A DNA stretch of 64,000 bases, from positions 1-64,000 of IMG/VR virus record IMGVR_UViG_3300045051_000172; one strand, given 5' to 3'. Positions 43,764 through 51,887 of the stretch are shown here, piece by piece. The notes beneath the pieces are model-generated. The model saw only the letters and a program-made list of their open reading frames with translations, was not told the DNA's origin and made no database searches. The translations under genes were made by a program, and so were the position numbers. The DNA comes from a virus. Numbering within the stretch: position 1 is the stretch's first letter; every line of letters starts with the position of its first letter.

Positions 43764-46460
43764 ATGGCTTCTAAGAACGCTTTTAAGATATCAAAATATC
43801 TGTCCATGAAACCTCAGGCCTCTGCGCCTTCTTCTCCAAATGATGGAGATGCTTACTACGATTCCGCTTTAGGAAAATTTCGTTTTAGACAAAATTCTGC
43901 TTGGGTTGAAGTCGGTTCCGGCAATGCCGAGAGTGCACTCTTACTCAGCTTGCTTCAATCCAACAATATGGAAGAAGCTGCTTTTTCAAGTTTTAATAAC
44001 GGTGAAGATGACATCATACGTTCGGCTGATGGTCAGAACGTAACTTTAGATTCTGCCAACGGACGATACTCAGCTTCTGCTGCCGGTGAATTTACTTACT
44101 GGGATGGTTACAGAGATCCTACTGCTGGAGCAACTAGCGAGCAATGGACCTCAAATGGTACTGCAACCGGACAATCTGTTGCGAATTCTGGCGGCGAATT
44201 TACAATCACCGATGCTTCAGTTTCAGGACGAAGAGCATATACAAAATCATTTACATCTTTGACGGGCACGGGAGACTGCGTACTCGAAGCCAAAATGAAG
44301 ATCACTTCTGAAACTACCTATGTCACTTACACGGGTTCCGATCAATGGACTGGACTCGGATTTCAAATTCGAGATGGTTCGAGAGACATTAGAGCAAATT
44401 TTATTCGAGAAGGTTCTTCTTCTGGAACAAGAGAATTAGTATTTGGTAATGCTGGATCTACCATCTTGAATGATGCTGATACTGGAGCTGCGCTTAGAAT
44501 TGTAGTAGATTACACTCAATATCACCTTTATCAGTTCTATAAACAAGGCACCAACTTATTGATCTACATTGACGGAGCCTATAAAGGTCGAGTCGCCACT
44601 GGGGGCTTTTCTTCAACTGCCTCTACTGATGTTTTCTGGGGTGGATATACAATTGATACCGCACAATCAGTTAGCGTGTGGCAATATGTGAATTTCAAAT
44701 CTTGGAAATCAATTTTAGCAACTAAGAATCTAAATTATCGCGGAACTGGAGCTTATGAAGGAGACGGTGATCCCGCCGCTGCTACTTCTTCCGGAACCAA
44801 CTTAGCCGGAGCCAATTTATTCTTTTTAGAAGATAACTGGGTTCAATGGACGGCAGATATCTCCGGACCTACTCCATCTACTGTAGTTTTTGGAAGTTCT
44901 AACGTGTCCACTTCAGTGACTCCTCAGTCAGCTCGAAGAATTGTTCTTTCTGGAGCACAGAGAGCTAACTGGTCCAGAACGGTATTTCCTGCGGAAGTAG
45001 TGGACGATGCTTCTTTAAGTTTTCAAGCCAACGTATATTTCGAAGCAATTAACTTCTTAGCTGGAGATTCTTGCTCCGTAATCTTGATGCGAGTTTTCAA
45101 TAAATCAATTCGAGTCATTCTTAAAAGAAGCACCGGATTGGCTTCAAATGTTCTGGAATGTGGTATTGCGGATAGCTCGGATACCTCATTCTTAACCACA
45201 AATGTCACTGGGTCAACGGGCTTTGTGACTGTTGGTGAAAGACATACTTTTGAACTTCGAAGAATTAACGCTAAACGATTTCAATTTCTTTTAGATGGAA
45301 AAGTTCAACAAGAAGTTGCTCAGTCAGATGCTAACTTAACTGCATCTACAGCAAATGATATTTTTTGGGGTAACGTATCGAACCTCAATGCTTCTTCTTC
45401 TATGACTTGGCAATGGGGTCATGTTCGATATACAGTAGGTCCGGATTCAATGCTTCCAAAATCTCCTCATAAAGAGTTTTTGGCTTTGTTAGATTATTCT
45501 GACACTTCCATGCATGTGAGCTTCAGTTCCGATAACGTGACTTGGTCTGTTCCAGTTCCAGTGTCGGATACAGGTGCCTCAGATTTTGTTGGAATAACTG
45601 GGCAACGTGCCGCAGGTTATGTATTTTCTCGATTTCTGTTTAACGCAGGAGGAAGTACCCCCTACTTAAACAACCTAGCGATCCTCTTCAATTCTGCAGC
45701 AGGAGCTGGAGGTTTAAGTAATCTTGCAGTTAAAACCTACACTACGACTGAAATTCCATCCGCTCCAGCTACGGTTACTTTCAACCATGGACTTAGTGTT
45801 TCTGAAGATGAAATTATAGTTTTTGGCGGAACTGAGCACTTAGTTAAAGATTTAGACTGGGCCTATTTATCAAGTGATTCCATTTCAATCATTAACGCAA
45901 ATCCCGGAGTTCCGTATACGGTTCGACGAGTAGGATTTAGCTTTGATCGAAGTTCCAGCAACTCGGATAGATTGGATGATATTGAACAAGTAATTAAAGT
46001 AGTGGCAAAAAGAATCACGTCTACTCAAACTATTACTGCTGGAACTAGCTGGGTAGAGCTTATTTATAACGGAGAGATTGAAGACACTACAAATTCTTAT
46101 GATCCAACAACAGGCAGATTTACTGTCCCAGAGGATGGAACTTACCTAGTTACTTGGGGCATGGATGCTCTCACGGGAGGAACAGTTCCCACTCAGTTAC
46201 AAGGAGCAGTACAAATTAACGGAAACTCAGGACCCGCAATCCCAAATGCCCATGCTCATGATTACATGAACCAAGGTGCTATTGTGGGTACTAACGCTGG
46301 GCGTGTTTTAAAAGGTTCTGCCATTCTTAAATTGAGCAAGAATGACTACATATCTGTTTGGGCCCAATGTACGAGTCAAAACGTATCTATGGATAACTTC
46401 TCAACTGATGTAGGTGCGTCGAGAATTGAAATTCAACGCATCAATCCAAAGAAGAGTTAA
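43764..46460 (+). CDS. Tail fibre protein C with lectin-like and C1q-like domains
   Basis: An 898-aa protein with the same N-terminal attachment module as fibres A and B (YYDSALGKF at about 32-40). The middle contains two concanavalin/LamG-like beta-sandwich regions (about 130-315 and 395-560; WTGLGFQIRDG, then GERHTFELRRI). The end (about 750-898) fits a C1q/TNF-like jelly roll (PTTGRFTVPEDGTYLVTWG). Such domains bind sugars or proteins. Shine-Dalgarno AAAAGGAGA. Confidence 0.75.
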   Translation: MASKNAFKISKYLSMKPQASAPSSPNDGDAYYDSALGKFRFRQNSAWVEVGSGNAESALLLSLLQSNNMEEAAFSSFNNGEDDIIRSADGQNVTLDSANGRYSASAAGEFTYWDGYRDPTAGATSEQWTSNGTATGQSVANSGGEFTITDASVSGRRAYTKSFTSLTGTGDCVLEAKMKITSETTYVTYTGSDQWTGLGFQIRDGSRDIRANFIREGSSSGTRELVFGNAGSTILNDADTGAALRIVVDYTQYHLYQFYKQGTNLLIYIDGAYKGRVATGGFSSTASTDVFWGGYTIDTAQSVSVWQYVNFKSWKSILATKNLNYRGTGAYEGDGDPAAATSSGTNLAGANLFFLEDNWVQWTADISGPTPSTVVFGSSNVSTSVTPQSARRIVLSGAQRANWSRTVFPAEVVDDASLSFQANVYFEAINFLAGDSCSVILMRVFNKSIRVILKRSTGLASNVLECGIADSSDTSFLTTNVTGSTGFVTVGERHTFELRRINAKRFQFLLDGKVQQEVAQSDANLTASTANDIFWGNVSNLNASSSMTWQWGHVRYTVGPDSMLPKSPHKEFLALLDYSDTSMHVSFSSDNVTWSVPVPVSDTGASDFVGITGQRAAGYVFSRFLFNAGGSTPYLNNLAILFNSAAGAGGLSNLAVKTYTTTEIPSAPATVTFNHGLSVSEDEIIVFGGTEHLVKDLDWAYLSSDSISIINANPGVPYTVRRVGFSFDRSSSNSDRLDDIEQVIKVVAKRITSTQTITAGTSWVELIYNGEIEDTTNSYDPTTGRFTVPEDGTYLVTWGMDALTGGTVPTQLQGAVQINGNSGPAIPNAHAHDYMNQGAIVGTNAGRVLKGSAILKLSKNDYISVWAQCTSQNVSMDNFSTDVGASRIEIQRINPKKS

Positions 46461-46468
46461 GGTGAACT

Positions 46469-46843
46469 ATGAAATGCTTTAGAAAAATATCAGATGACTC
46501 TTTTAACTCTGTGATTGATAACGAAAATCAAGAGTTGGGATTTGTCGGTCAATTGGATGAACAAGATAGACTCAGCAATGGAAATGTTTACGTTTCTTCA
46601 GATGAATTAAGTCCTGAAGAAAAAGAGCAGATTCTTGACGCCAATATTCGATGGAAGCGAGATGAACTTTTGGCAGCTTGTGATTGGACGCAAGGAAACG
46701 ATAGTCCATTAAGCGTGGAAGACAAAGCTCTGTGGGCTACTTACAGACAAGCATTACGAGATTTACCTGAAAATCTCGACCTCGATGCTGTAGACTATAT
46801 TTCAGAGATTGAATGGCCTACAAAGCCCGGAGAAGGAGCATAA
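46469..46843 (+). CDS. Tail fibre assembly protein, paralogue 1
   Basis: A 124-aa protein. The C-terminal half has the RDELLAACDWTQ and WATYRQALRDLPE motifs of tail fibre assembly chaperones (gp38/Tfa-type, with a DUF4376-like end). It follows fibre C directly and helps fold or trimerise it. A paralogue lies at 47881. Confidence 0.75.
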   Translation: MKCFRKISDDSFNSVIDNENQELGFVGQLDEQDRLSNGNVYVSSDELSPEEKEQILDANIRWKRDELLAACDWTQGNDSPLSVEDKALWATYRQALRDLPENLDLDAVDYISEIEWPTKPGEGA

Positions 46844-46844
46844 T

Positions 46845-47879
46845 ATGTCAGGTGGAATAAAAAGAGTTGGAAACGGAACCTCGCGAGCGCGGGGTATTAA
46901 GACTGGGGTAGACAACAATCCAAATCGACAAAGTTTGATTAAAATTAATCAACTGCAATTTCCAGTAATGACTGCATGGCAATCAGCTTCCCTGACTTAC
47001 CCTTCTCAATGGGGAACTACTACCCTAAACGAAGCCCGTATGCGCCGAGTAGGTGATTGTGTGGAAGTTGAGGGTTCTATTAGATCAGGAACTCTCACGG
47101 CAGGGCAGCCAATGGCTATTCCGCTTCCTGACGGTTTATCTTTAGATATTGCAAAACTTGGAACTTCTCAACGACATTGGTTTGGAATGGCTTGGAGATG
47201 TTCTTCAATTTCCACGACTATCCCGGTTGCGACCTTAGGGGTTTGGCCAATGTTCTACGACACGGCTGTAGGTAGCACTGGTTTAAGAGTTACCGATACT
47301 GCTCCCGGAACTCCGGCAGGCGCATTGTTCGACGGAACCAGACCTATCAACGGTTTGATTTCTTCAAACGACGCAATGAGCTTTAGATATCTTGTTCCTG
47401 TTTCAGGATGGGATGTAAACGCATTCGGGACTATTGAAGACATTATTGGATCTTCAATTCTCGATGCTTCTCGCTTAATCAAAGTCGGCAGAGTTGATGG
47501 ATCTAATCCTCTGCCAGGGGAAATTGGAGAATACTTCGAATCCAAAGGAACAAATGGAAGTGCTACTAACAGTCCGACCAACATGACTTCATTGACACTC
47601 CCTCCCGGGGATTGGGCCCTAGAAGGTCAAGTTTCCTTTAATGCTTCAAGCGGAACTCCGAGCCTCATGACAACTTCTATTTCAACTACAAGTGCTGTTC
47701 ATGGCACCGCAGGGGATAACTTACTCCTAAGTGCTCTTAACGGAGGCGGACAAGGAAATGCCCACATTTATTGGAGACAAAACATTACAGTGCAAACTAC
47801 GTTTTATTTAGTGACGACAATTTCTACCGCAGGTCACACAAACCAAGGATACAAACTTTGCGCGACAAGGAGAAGCTAA
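46845..47879 (+). CDS. Putative tail fibre or tip protein D
   Basis: A 344-aa protein starting at the ATG right after the previous stop; the longer frame is rejected. It is beta-rich with a Ser/Gly/Thr-dense C-terminal part and an end motif IYWRQNITVQ. Placed between two fibre chaperones, it is probably an adhesin or tip. No family is certain. Confidence 0.6.
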   Translation: MSGGIKRVGNGTSRARGIKTGVDNNPNRQSLIKINQLQFPVMTAWQSASLTYPSQWGTTTLNEARMRRVGDCVEVEGSIRSGTLTAGQPMAIPLPDGLSLDIAKLGTSQRHWFGMAWRCSSISTTIPVATLGVWPMFYDTAVGSTGLRVTDTAPGTPAGALFDGTRPINGLISSNDAMSFRYLVPVSGWDVNAFGTIEDIIGSSILDASRLIKVGRVDGSNPLPGEIGEYFESKGTNGSATNSPTNMTSLTLPPGDWALEGQVSFNASSGTPSLMTTSISTTSAVHGTAGDNLLLSALNGGGQGNAHIYWRQNITVQTTFYLVTTISTAGHTNQGYKLCATRRS

Positions 47880-47880
47880 C

Positions 47881-48198
47881 ATGCAAGCCCTGTATAAAAT
47901 TGAAGGAAATGAATTCAAATCAGCCTTGGCTCAAGAAGGTTTAACTTTATCTGAAGGTTATGAAATCAAGGATTTAGAAGAAGCCGATTTTGAGGCTGCT
48001 CTTAACCAGCATGTTCGTCCTATGCGAAACGATTTGCTAAAAGCTTCTGATTCTAGGTGGATCGAGAAAAGTTCGAAGGCAGAAGATTTGACAGCGATTA
48101 ACTCTTACAAACAAGCTCTTAGGGATTTACCCGATAGTCTTGATTTAGATTCTATCGACTATCTATCTGAAATTGAATGGCCGGTTGAGGGAGAATAA
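47881..48198 (+). CDS. Tail fibre assembly protein, paralogue 2
   Basis: A 105-aa protein sharing the RNDLLKASD... YKQALRDLPDSLDLDSIDYLSEIEWP layout with paralogue 1, so both C-terminal domains are homologous while the N-terminal halves differ. It follows fibre D and precedes adhesin E, suggesting one chaperone per fibre. Confidence 0.75.
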   Translation: MQALYKIEGNEFKSALAQEGLTLSEGYEIKDLEEADFEAALNQHVRPMRNDLLKASDSRWIEKSSKAEDLTAINSYKQALRDLPDSLDLDSIDYLSEIEWPVEGE

Positions 48199-48200
48199 TT

Positions 48201-48677
48201 ATGGCAGCACCAACAAGAACAAGATACAGACATCACTACGCTGAAGGAGCCCTTTCCAGTCTTAAGTTAGAAAACGGAAACGGGCATGGAAGCACGAATA
48301 CGGTTATTCGAAGGTTCTCGACTATTGCAGTCAATAATCCTGGAACCTCTGTTACCTTAACTCAAAGTGCGACTCTAGGGGATAGTGTCACTATAAATGA
48401 ATCTGGACTTTATAATATCCAATATGGAGATAGATCTTCGTCTGGTATTCAGACCTTTGGTATTTCAATAAATTCAAGTCAATTAACGACAAATATTGCT
48501 TCAATTACTTCTGGTAATCGAGCAGCTATAGCTCAAAGCATTAGCGGTAACGGTTCGACTCAAATTGGTTTAGATTTAAGACTTTCGGCTGGGGACGTTG
48601 TTAGATGCCATACTGATGGGGCCTTAGACGGAACTGAAGTTCGAACCTATTTCCATATACGAAAAGTAGGGGAATAA
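48201..48677 (+). CDS. Small jelly-roll adhesin-like protein E
   Basis: A 158-aa protein with beta strands and a pattern (VTINESGLYNIQYG, then LRLSAGDVVRCHTDG) typical of C1q/TNF-like jelly rolls, like the end of fibre C. It may be a receptor-binding tip. Its TAA overlaps the next ATG. Confidence 0.6.
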   Translation: MAAPTRTRYRHHYAEGALSSLKLENGNGHGSTNTVIRRFSTIAVNNPGTSVTLTQSATLGDSVTINESGLYNIQYGDRSSSGIQTFGISINSSQLTTNIASITSGNRAAIAQSISGNGSTQIGLDLRLSAGDVVRCHTDGALDGTEVRTYFHIRKVGE

Positions 48678-49192
48678 TGTATCCTTTTGACCAGATTCTT
48701 GCTTCCCAGCGCTGGAGCTGGTTCAAAGATCTCTGGGCTCAGAAGCAATACCAACAGGCGATCCTTACTCTTTTCAACGGATGGCCAGACATTACTTATC
48801 CTTGGCGTGAACGCGCAGCGGATGGAACTCTTCTTCCTCGTGGGGAACCTTCTTACAATCGCCTTCTTGAAATTGCTGTTGAAAAATGGGGCAATTACAA
48901 TGACCTTCGTAACTGGAAAAATGTTCTTTGGAGGGAATTTGGACACCTTCAGCAAGGCTGTCTTTGGTTTCCTCTTCACTACCTAGGGTATTGGAGTATC
49001 AATAAACTTTTCCCAGAATATGGGATTTACGGCTTTTTGGCCGCTTGGTCCGCGTTAATTTACTCAGACGCAAAGAAAGAATTCGTCGAAGATGTGGCCG
49101 GAGACGGACGTATGAACGCAAAGAATTATATTGATTTTGTGGTTCGATTGATCCCCGGTATCGCCTTTCTTCTCTATCTTTGGCTTTCCTAA
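48677..49192 (+). CDS. Trp-rich protein with C-terminal membrane helices
   Basis: A 171-aa protein with many Trp and Tyr residues and two hydrophobic stretches near the end (about 116-130 and 155-171). Its place just before the lysozyme gene suggests a holin or another lysis role; no holin family is recognised. Confidence 0.5.
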   Translation: MYPFDQILASQRWSWFKDLWAQKQYQQAILTLFNGWPDITYPWRERAADGTLLPRGEPSYNRLLEIAVEKWGNYNDLRNWKNVLWREFGHLQQGCLWFPLHYLGYWSINKLFPEYGIYGFLAAWSALIYSDAKKEFVEDVAGDGRMNAKNYIDFVVRLIPGIAFLLYLWLS

Positions 49193-49207
49193 TTTACAGG
49201 AGACCTT

Positions 49208-49807
49208 ATGTTTCGTATAATTGAATTGATCTTAGGTATGCTTAAAGGCGCTCCGAGAGGGAATGATGCACCGGAGAGTCATGAGAAACCTCATACGATT
49301 CCAGCTCGCGAGGCCCATGAAATGTTTAAAGCTGGGGAGAAAGCTTCAGAACTTCCTCCAGGAAAGAAGGACCACATGAAGATTAATTCAAAAGGCCTGG
49401 ATATTCTAAAACAATTTGAAGGTCTAAGACTTAAAGCCTATCAAGACTCAGTTGGGGTCTGGACTATTGGGTACGGGGAGACCAGAGGCGTAAAACCTGG
49501 AATGGTAATTACGGAAGCCGAGGCAGAAGAGATGCTTAAGAACTCCTTAGAAGAATTTGAAGCTGGAGTCGCAGCCTTGACTTCTCAGGTCCATGTAACG
49601 GATAATCAATTTTCGTCTTTAGTTGTATTTGCATACAATGTTGGGCTCGGAAATCTCAAGTCCTCAACTCTACTCAGGAAATTAAACCTTGGGGATTTCA
49701 AAGGAGCGGCGGACGAATTTTTGCGTTGGGATAAAGCTGGGGGGCAGAAGTTAGCCGGGCTTACTCGACGACGAGAGGCTGAAAGAGCCCTGTTCCTTTC
49801 CGCCTAA
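49208..49807 (+). CDS. Endolysin, GH24 lysozyme
   Basis: A 199-aa lysozyme. The core (from about residue 57) has the T4/P22-type catalytic pattern E71-x8-D80-x5-T86 in QFEGLRLKAYQDSVGVWT, and a C-terminal lysozyme fold. It cuts peptidoglycan at lysis. The first 56 residues are an extra N-terminal part with a hydrophobic beginning and a charged linker. ATG 49376 at residue 57 has AAGGA upstream and would give a standard 143-aa enzyme, so two forms are possible. Confidence 0.9.
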   Translation: MFRIIELILGMLKGAPRGNDAPESHEKPHTIPAREAHEMFKAGEKASELPPGKKDHMKINSKGLDILKQFEGLRLKAYQDSVGVWTIGYGETRGVKPGMVITEAEAEEMLKNSLEEFEAGVAALTSQVHVTDNQFSSLVVFAYNVGLGNLKSSTLLRKLNLGDFKGAADEFLRWDKAGGQKLAGLTRRREAERALFLSA

Positions 49808-49811
49808 GCTG

Positions 49812-49818
49812 TTATACT
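49812..49818 (+). promoter_or_regulatory. Extended -10 promoter before the tRNA-like gene
   Basis: TGT-TATACT matches an extended -10 element. The predicted start is near 49825, at the 5' end of the tRNA-like sequence. Confidence 0.45.
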
Positions 49819-49823
49819 GATTT

Positions 49824-49895
49824 GGCAGGGAGATCAAGGATCAACTGAGCCTCATAAGCTCGGACAGCCGAGGGCGGTATTCGGCCCTGCAACCA
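49824..49895 (+). tRNA. tRNA-like cloverleaf, CAT anticodon
   Basis: A 72-nt cloverleaf. The acceptor stem pairs GCAGGG with CCCTGC with an unpaired 1:72 (G-A), followed by AACCA. The anticodon arm is TGAGC-CTCATAA-GCTCG with U33, anticodon CAT and A37. The variable loop has 5 nt and the T-stem is CCGAG/TTCGG. The 1:72 mismatch and CTCATAA loop recall initiator tRNA-fMet. Against it: the T-loop (GGCGGTA) lacks the TTC consensus, and the D-arm is short (GATC-AAG-GATC). It may be a degenerate tRNA or a tRNA mimic. Confidence 0.45.
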
Positions 49896-49913
49896 ATTAT
49901 TCCGATAACCCGA

Positions 49914-49951
49914 TTATTAAGATCATCTGAATAGCTCGTTTATCTTAATAA
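49914..49951. repeat. Strong AT-rich hairpin at operon boundary
   Basis: TTATTAAGAT (49914-49923) and ATCTTAATAA (49942-49951) make a perfect 10-bp stem with an 18-nt loop between convergent operons. It has no clear U-run, so it may protect 3' ends or be a protein site. Confidence 0.5.
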
Positions 49952-49979
49952 CCTACCCGCAATTTGAACCCGCAGTTTT

Positions 49980-50297
49980 TCAGACTTTTTCTACCTGGAC
50001 AATTTTTATCTCTTTGGAATCATTGAGTTTTTGAAGCAAATCTGCCTTTTCTCGAACCAGCAATTTATTTGCCTTTCTAAGGTCCATGACTTCGTCCGCC
50101 AGACGCATCATTTTGCGAACCATGGGATTCCAGTCTTCCCCGCGAGCGCGAAACTTCTCAGCCCGCATCAATAGATACTCTTCCGGGGTCATTGAGCCTC
50201 GGACTTCATCTTTTGATTTGTGGTGTTGCTTTTGTTGCTTGGCCCTATTCCTCAGAGCCTGTAAATCTTGTTGAAACTTCTTCAATCGTTTGCTCAT
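49980..50297 (-). CDS. Basic coiled-coil protein
   Basis: A 105-aa protein with Lys/Arg/Gln-rich coiled coil on both sides of a short middle (GSMTPEEYLLMRAEKFRARG). Shine-Dalgarno GGAGA lies before the ATG. It overlaps the upstream gene by about 50 nt. Function unknown. Confidence 0.5.
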   Translation of the reverse strand: MSKRLKKFQQDLQALRNRAKQQKQHHKSKDEVRGSMTPEEYLLMRAEKFRARGEDWNPMVRKMMRLADEVMDLRKANKLLVREKADLLQKLNDSKEIKIVQVEKV

Positions 50298-50508
50298 TTT
50301 GAATGTCTCCTCTCATGGCTTGAAACATAAGTCTATAGCGCCCAATTTGGGTTCCAGGAAGGAACTGTTGGTAAAGATGGTAGCCGAAGTAATTCTCTTC
50401 GAACCAGACGCCCCTATATTCTCTTGGACGCTTTTTGAGAAGATATTGAAAGGCGACGTAGTTTCTCTTGTTTAGGGCTCTCGTCTCGGGGGTATTCATG
50501 TCATGCAT
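50245..50508 (-). CDS. Hypothetical protein
   Basis: An 87-aa protein rich in Tyr, Arg and Phe (AFQYLLKKRPREYRGVWF). The ATG has GGGAG upstream. No family recognised. Its end overlaps the next gene's start. Confidence 0.5.
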   Translation of the reverse strand: MHDMNTPETRALNKRNYVAFQYLLKKRPREYRGVWFEENYFGYHLYQQFLPGTQIGRYRLMFQAMRGDIQNEQTIEEVSTRFTGSEE

Positions 50509-50511
50509 TAG

Positions 50512-50679
50512 TTAATCTCCCGAAAGTTCCTTGGACAGAGTGTTCTGAATGTAAAAGAGAGCTTCCTCTTGTGTATCAAATATGGGTTTTAGAAGTTTTC
50601 CTGTTTGATGACTTAGAATTCGATACTTGTCGCCTTCCTTCTGGATCTCATATTTTCTGGGCTTCCATTCCATTGTCAT
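50512..50679 (-). CDS. Hypothetical small protein (55 aa)
   Basis: The ATGA overlap with the upstream gene supports ATG 50679; a second ATG at 50673 has a better-spaced GAGG. The product is a beta-alpha-type small domain (RKYEIQKEGDKYRIL then a helix). Function unknown. Confidence 0.5.
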   Translation of the reverse strand: MTMEWKPRKYEIQKEGDKYRILSHQTGKLLKPIFDTQEEALFYIQNTLSKELSGD

Positions 50680-50804
50680 TTCCTCTTCGGTTTATAAGTC
50701 CCATTTTCCAAAATTAATTTTGATCTTCGGTCCCGATTGGGATTTCTCCGACTAATCAAATGGCTTGCAACTCCCAGCCAAAATGACCAGGAAGCAAGAC
50801 TCAT
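50676..50804 (-). CDS. Hypothetical small protein (42 aa)
   Basis: A 42-aa protein starting MSLASWSFWLGVASHL, with a short hydrophobic start and a basic tail. A longer frame would overlap the HNH gene and is rejected. It sits five bases downstream of the HNH stop with GGAGACG upstream. Low certainty. Confidence 0.4.
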   Translation of the reverse strand: MSLASWSFWLGVASHLISRRNPNRDRRSKLILENGTYKPKRK

Positions 50805-50808
50805 AGTT

Positions 50809-51513
50809 TTAGTCGTCTCCTCGATCCTCGGGAAAACAGTCTTTACAAGCTTCATCATTGCAAGGCGGTCCTTTTGCGAGATCCTCAAATAAGTCTGAGT
50901 GCTCGTCCATAATCTTCTTCGCAACTTCCATTACTTTAGATTTTCTTAAATCCAACACGGCCCTCATGGCTACTTCCATTTCTTCTACCGTAAGTTGCGT
51001 ATTCCTCATAATATTACAGCTTCCACAGCATGGCAAGACGTTAGAAAGCTCGTATCCCTTTGAATTGTCTATTCGATCCAAACTAGCTCCCGGGCCTTTT
51101 AATATTGGAGTAGAACAATAATGACAGGGTTTTCGAACCAGTTCGGAATATTCATTAAGGGTTAGTTCCCAAGATAAATTTCTCCTGCGAGCGTTGCTTC
51201 GAGCCAAGCCGAAACGAGATGAAATGTAATCTTTTCGTATCTTCTTTCTGAAACAATTCGAACAACTATTCTTTGTAGAACTTACTGTAATTCCGCAGTC
51301 CGGACAAGGTTCTCTTTTTTTACTTCGATTCTTTTTGACTGTCCTGGATGCGTAACAACCCCCACAGATGGGTCCCTTATACCAGCGAGAACTTCTAGTA
51401 ATCTCGCAAAGAGTGCATTTATTATCCTCCCTGGAAAGCATGTAACATGAGTGGCAAATTTTACCTCTATAGACTCTCGGTCCTAGCTGATTTTTACAGA
51501 GAGAGCAGGTCAT
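50809..51513 (-). CDS. HNH endonuclease with six CxxC zinc knuckles
   Basis: A 234-aa protein, start fixed by the ATGA overlap at 51513. Six CxxC pairs (C3/C6, C20/C23, C33/C36, C50/C53, C70/C73, C84/C87) form an N-terminal array of zinc knuckles. The HNH part has HYC (131-133), SLDRIDNSKGYE (144-155) and PCCGSCN (161-167). The array probably recognises DNA or RNA. A mobile or genome-processing nuclease; the number of knuckles is unusual. Confidence 0.85.
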   Translation of the reverse strand: MTCSLCKNQLGPRVYRGKICHSCYMLSREDNKCTLCEITRSSRWYKGPICGGCYASRTVKKNRSKKREPCPDCGITVSSTKNSCSNCFRKKIRKDYISSRFGLARSNARRRNLSWELTLNEYSELVRKPCHYCSTPILKGPGASLDRIDNSKGYELSNVLPCCGSCNIMRNTQLTVEEMEVAMRAVLDLRKSKVMEVAKKIMDEHSDLFEDLAKGPPCNDEACKDCFPEDRGDD

Positions 51514-51887
51514 TTTAAAAGATACGTCCTTTTCATTATCCACTCAGTAGCCTCTTTATCGTCTACGCTCCATGAGGGTTTACTCATAATCATATCTACA
51601 TAGGAAGTCAGTCCTAATCTTTCTATTACTTTTCGAGCCCAATGATGTCCCCCATCCGACCAAACTATGATAAAGAAATCTCTGGCAGCGAATTCTTTCA
51701 GAAGTTTTATGTGGGGAGTTATGGGAAAGAGGAGTTCACTGCGTCCCGGTTCTCCGAATTCAATAGGTGCGCTATCTCCATACAGCTTCTCTGTTGGAGT
51801 AACCAAGGTGTCATCAATATCAAAACAAGCAACTCTATCTGAGTTTACAAAGAGGGGGCCGAGAGAAGATGCTTTGTAGGTCTTCAT
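51510..51887 (-). CDS. HAD-family phosphatase
   Basis: A 125-aa protein with HAD motif I DxDDT (D23/D25 in FDIDDTLV), motif II (IIVWSDGG), a motif III Lys in MSKPSW and an Asp pair at the end. Without a large cap, it resembles small phosphatases acting on nucleotides or nucleic acid ends, such as polynucleotide 3' phosphatases. Substrate unknown. Confidence 0.78.
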   Translation of the reverse strand: MKTYKASSLGPLFVNSDRVACFDIDDTLVTPTEKLYGDSAPIEFGEPGRSELLFPITPHIKLLKEFAARDFFIIVWSDGGHHWARKVIERLGLTSYVDMIMSKPSWSVDDKEATEWIMKRTYLLK

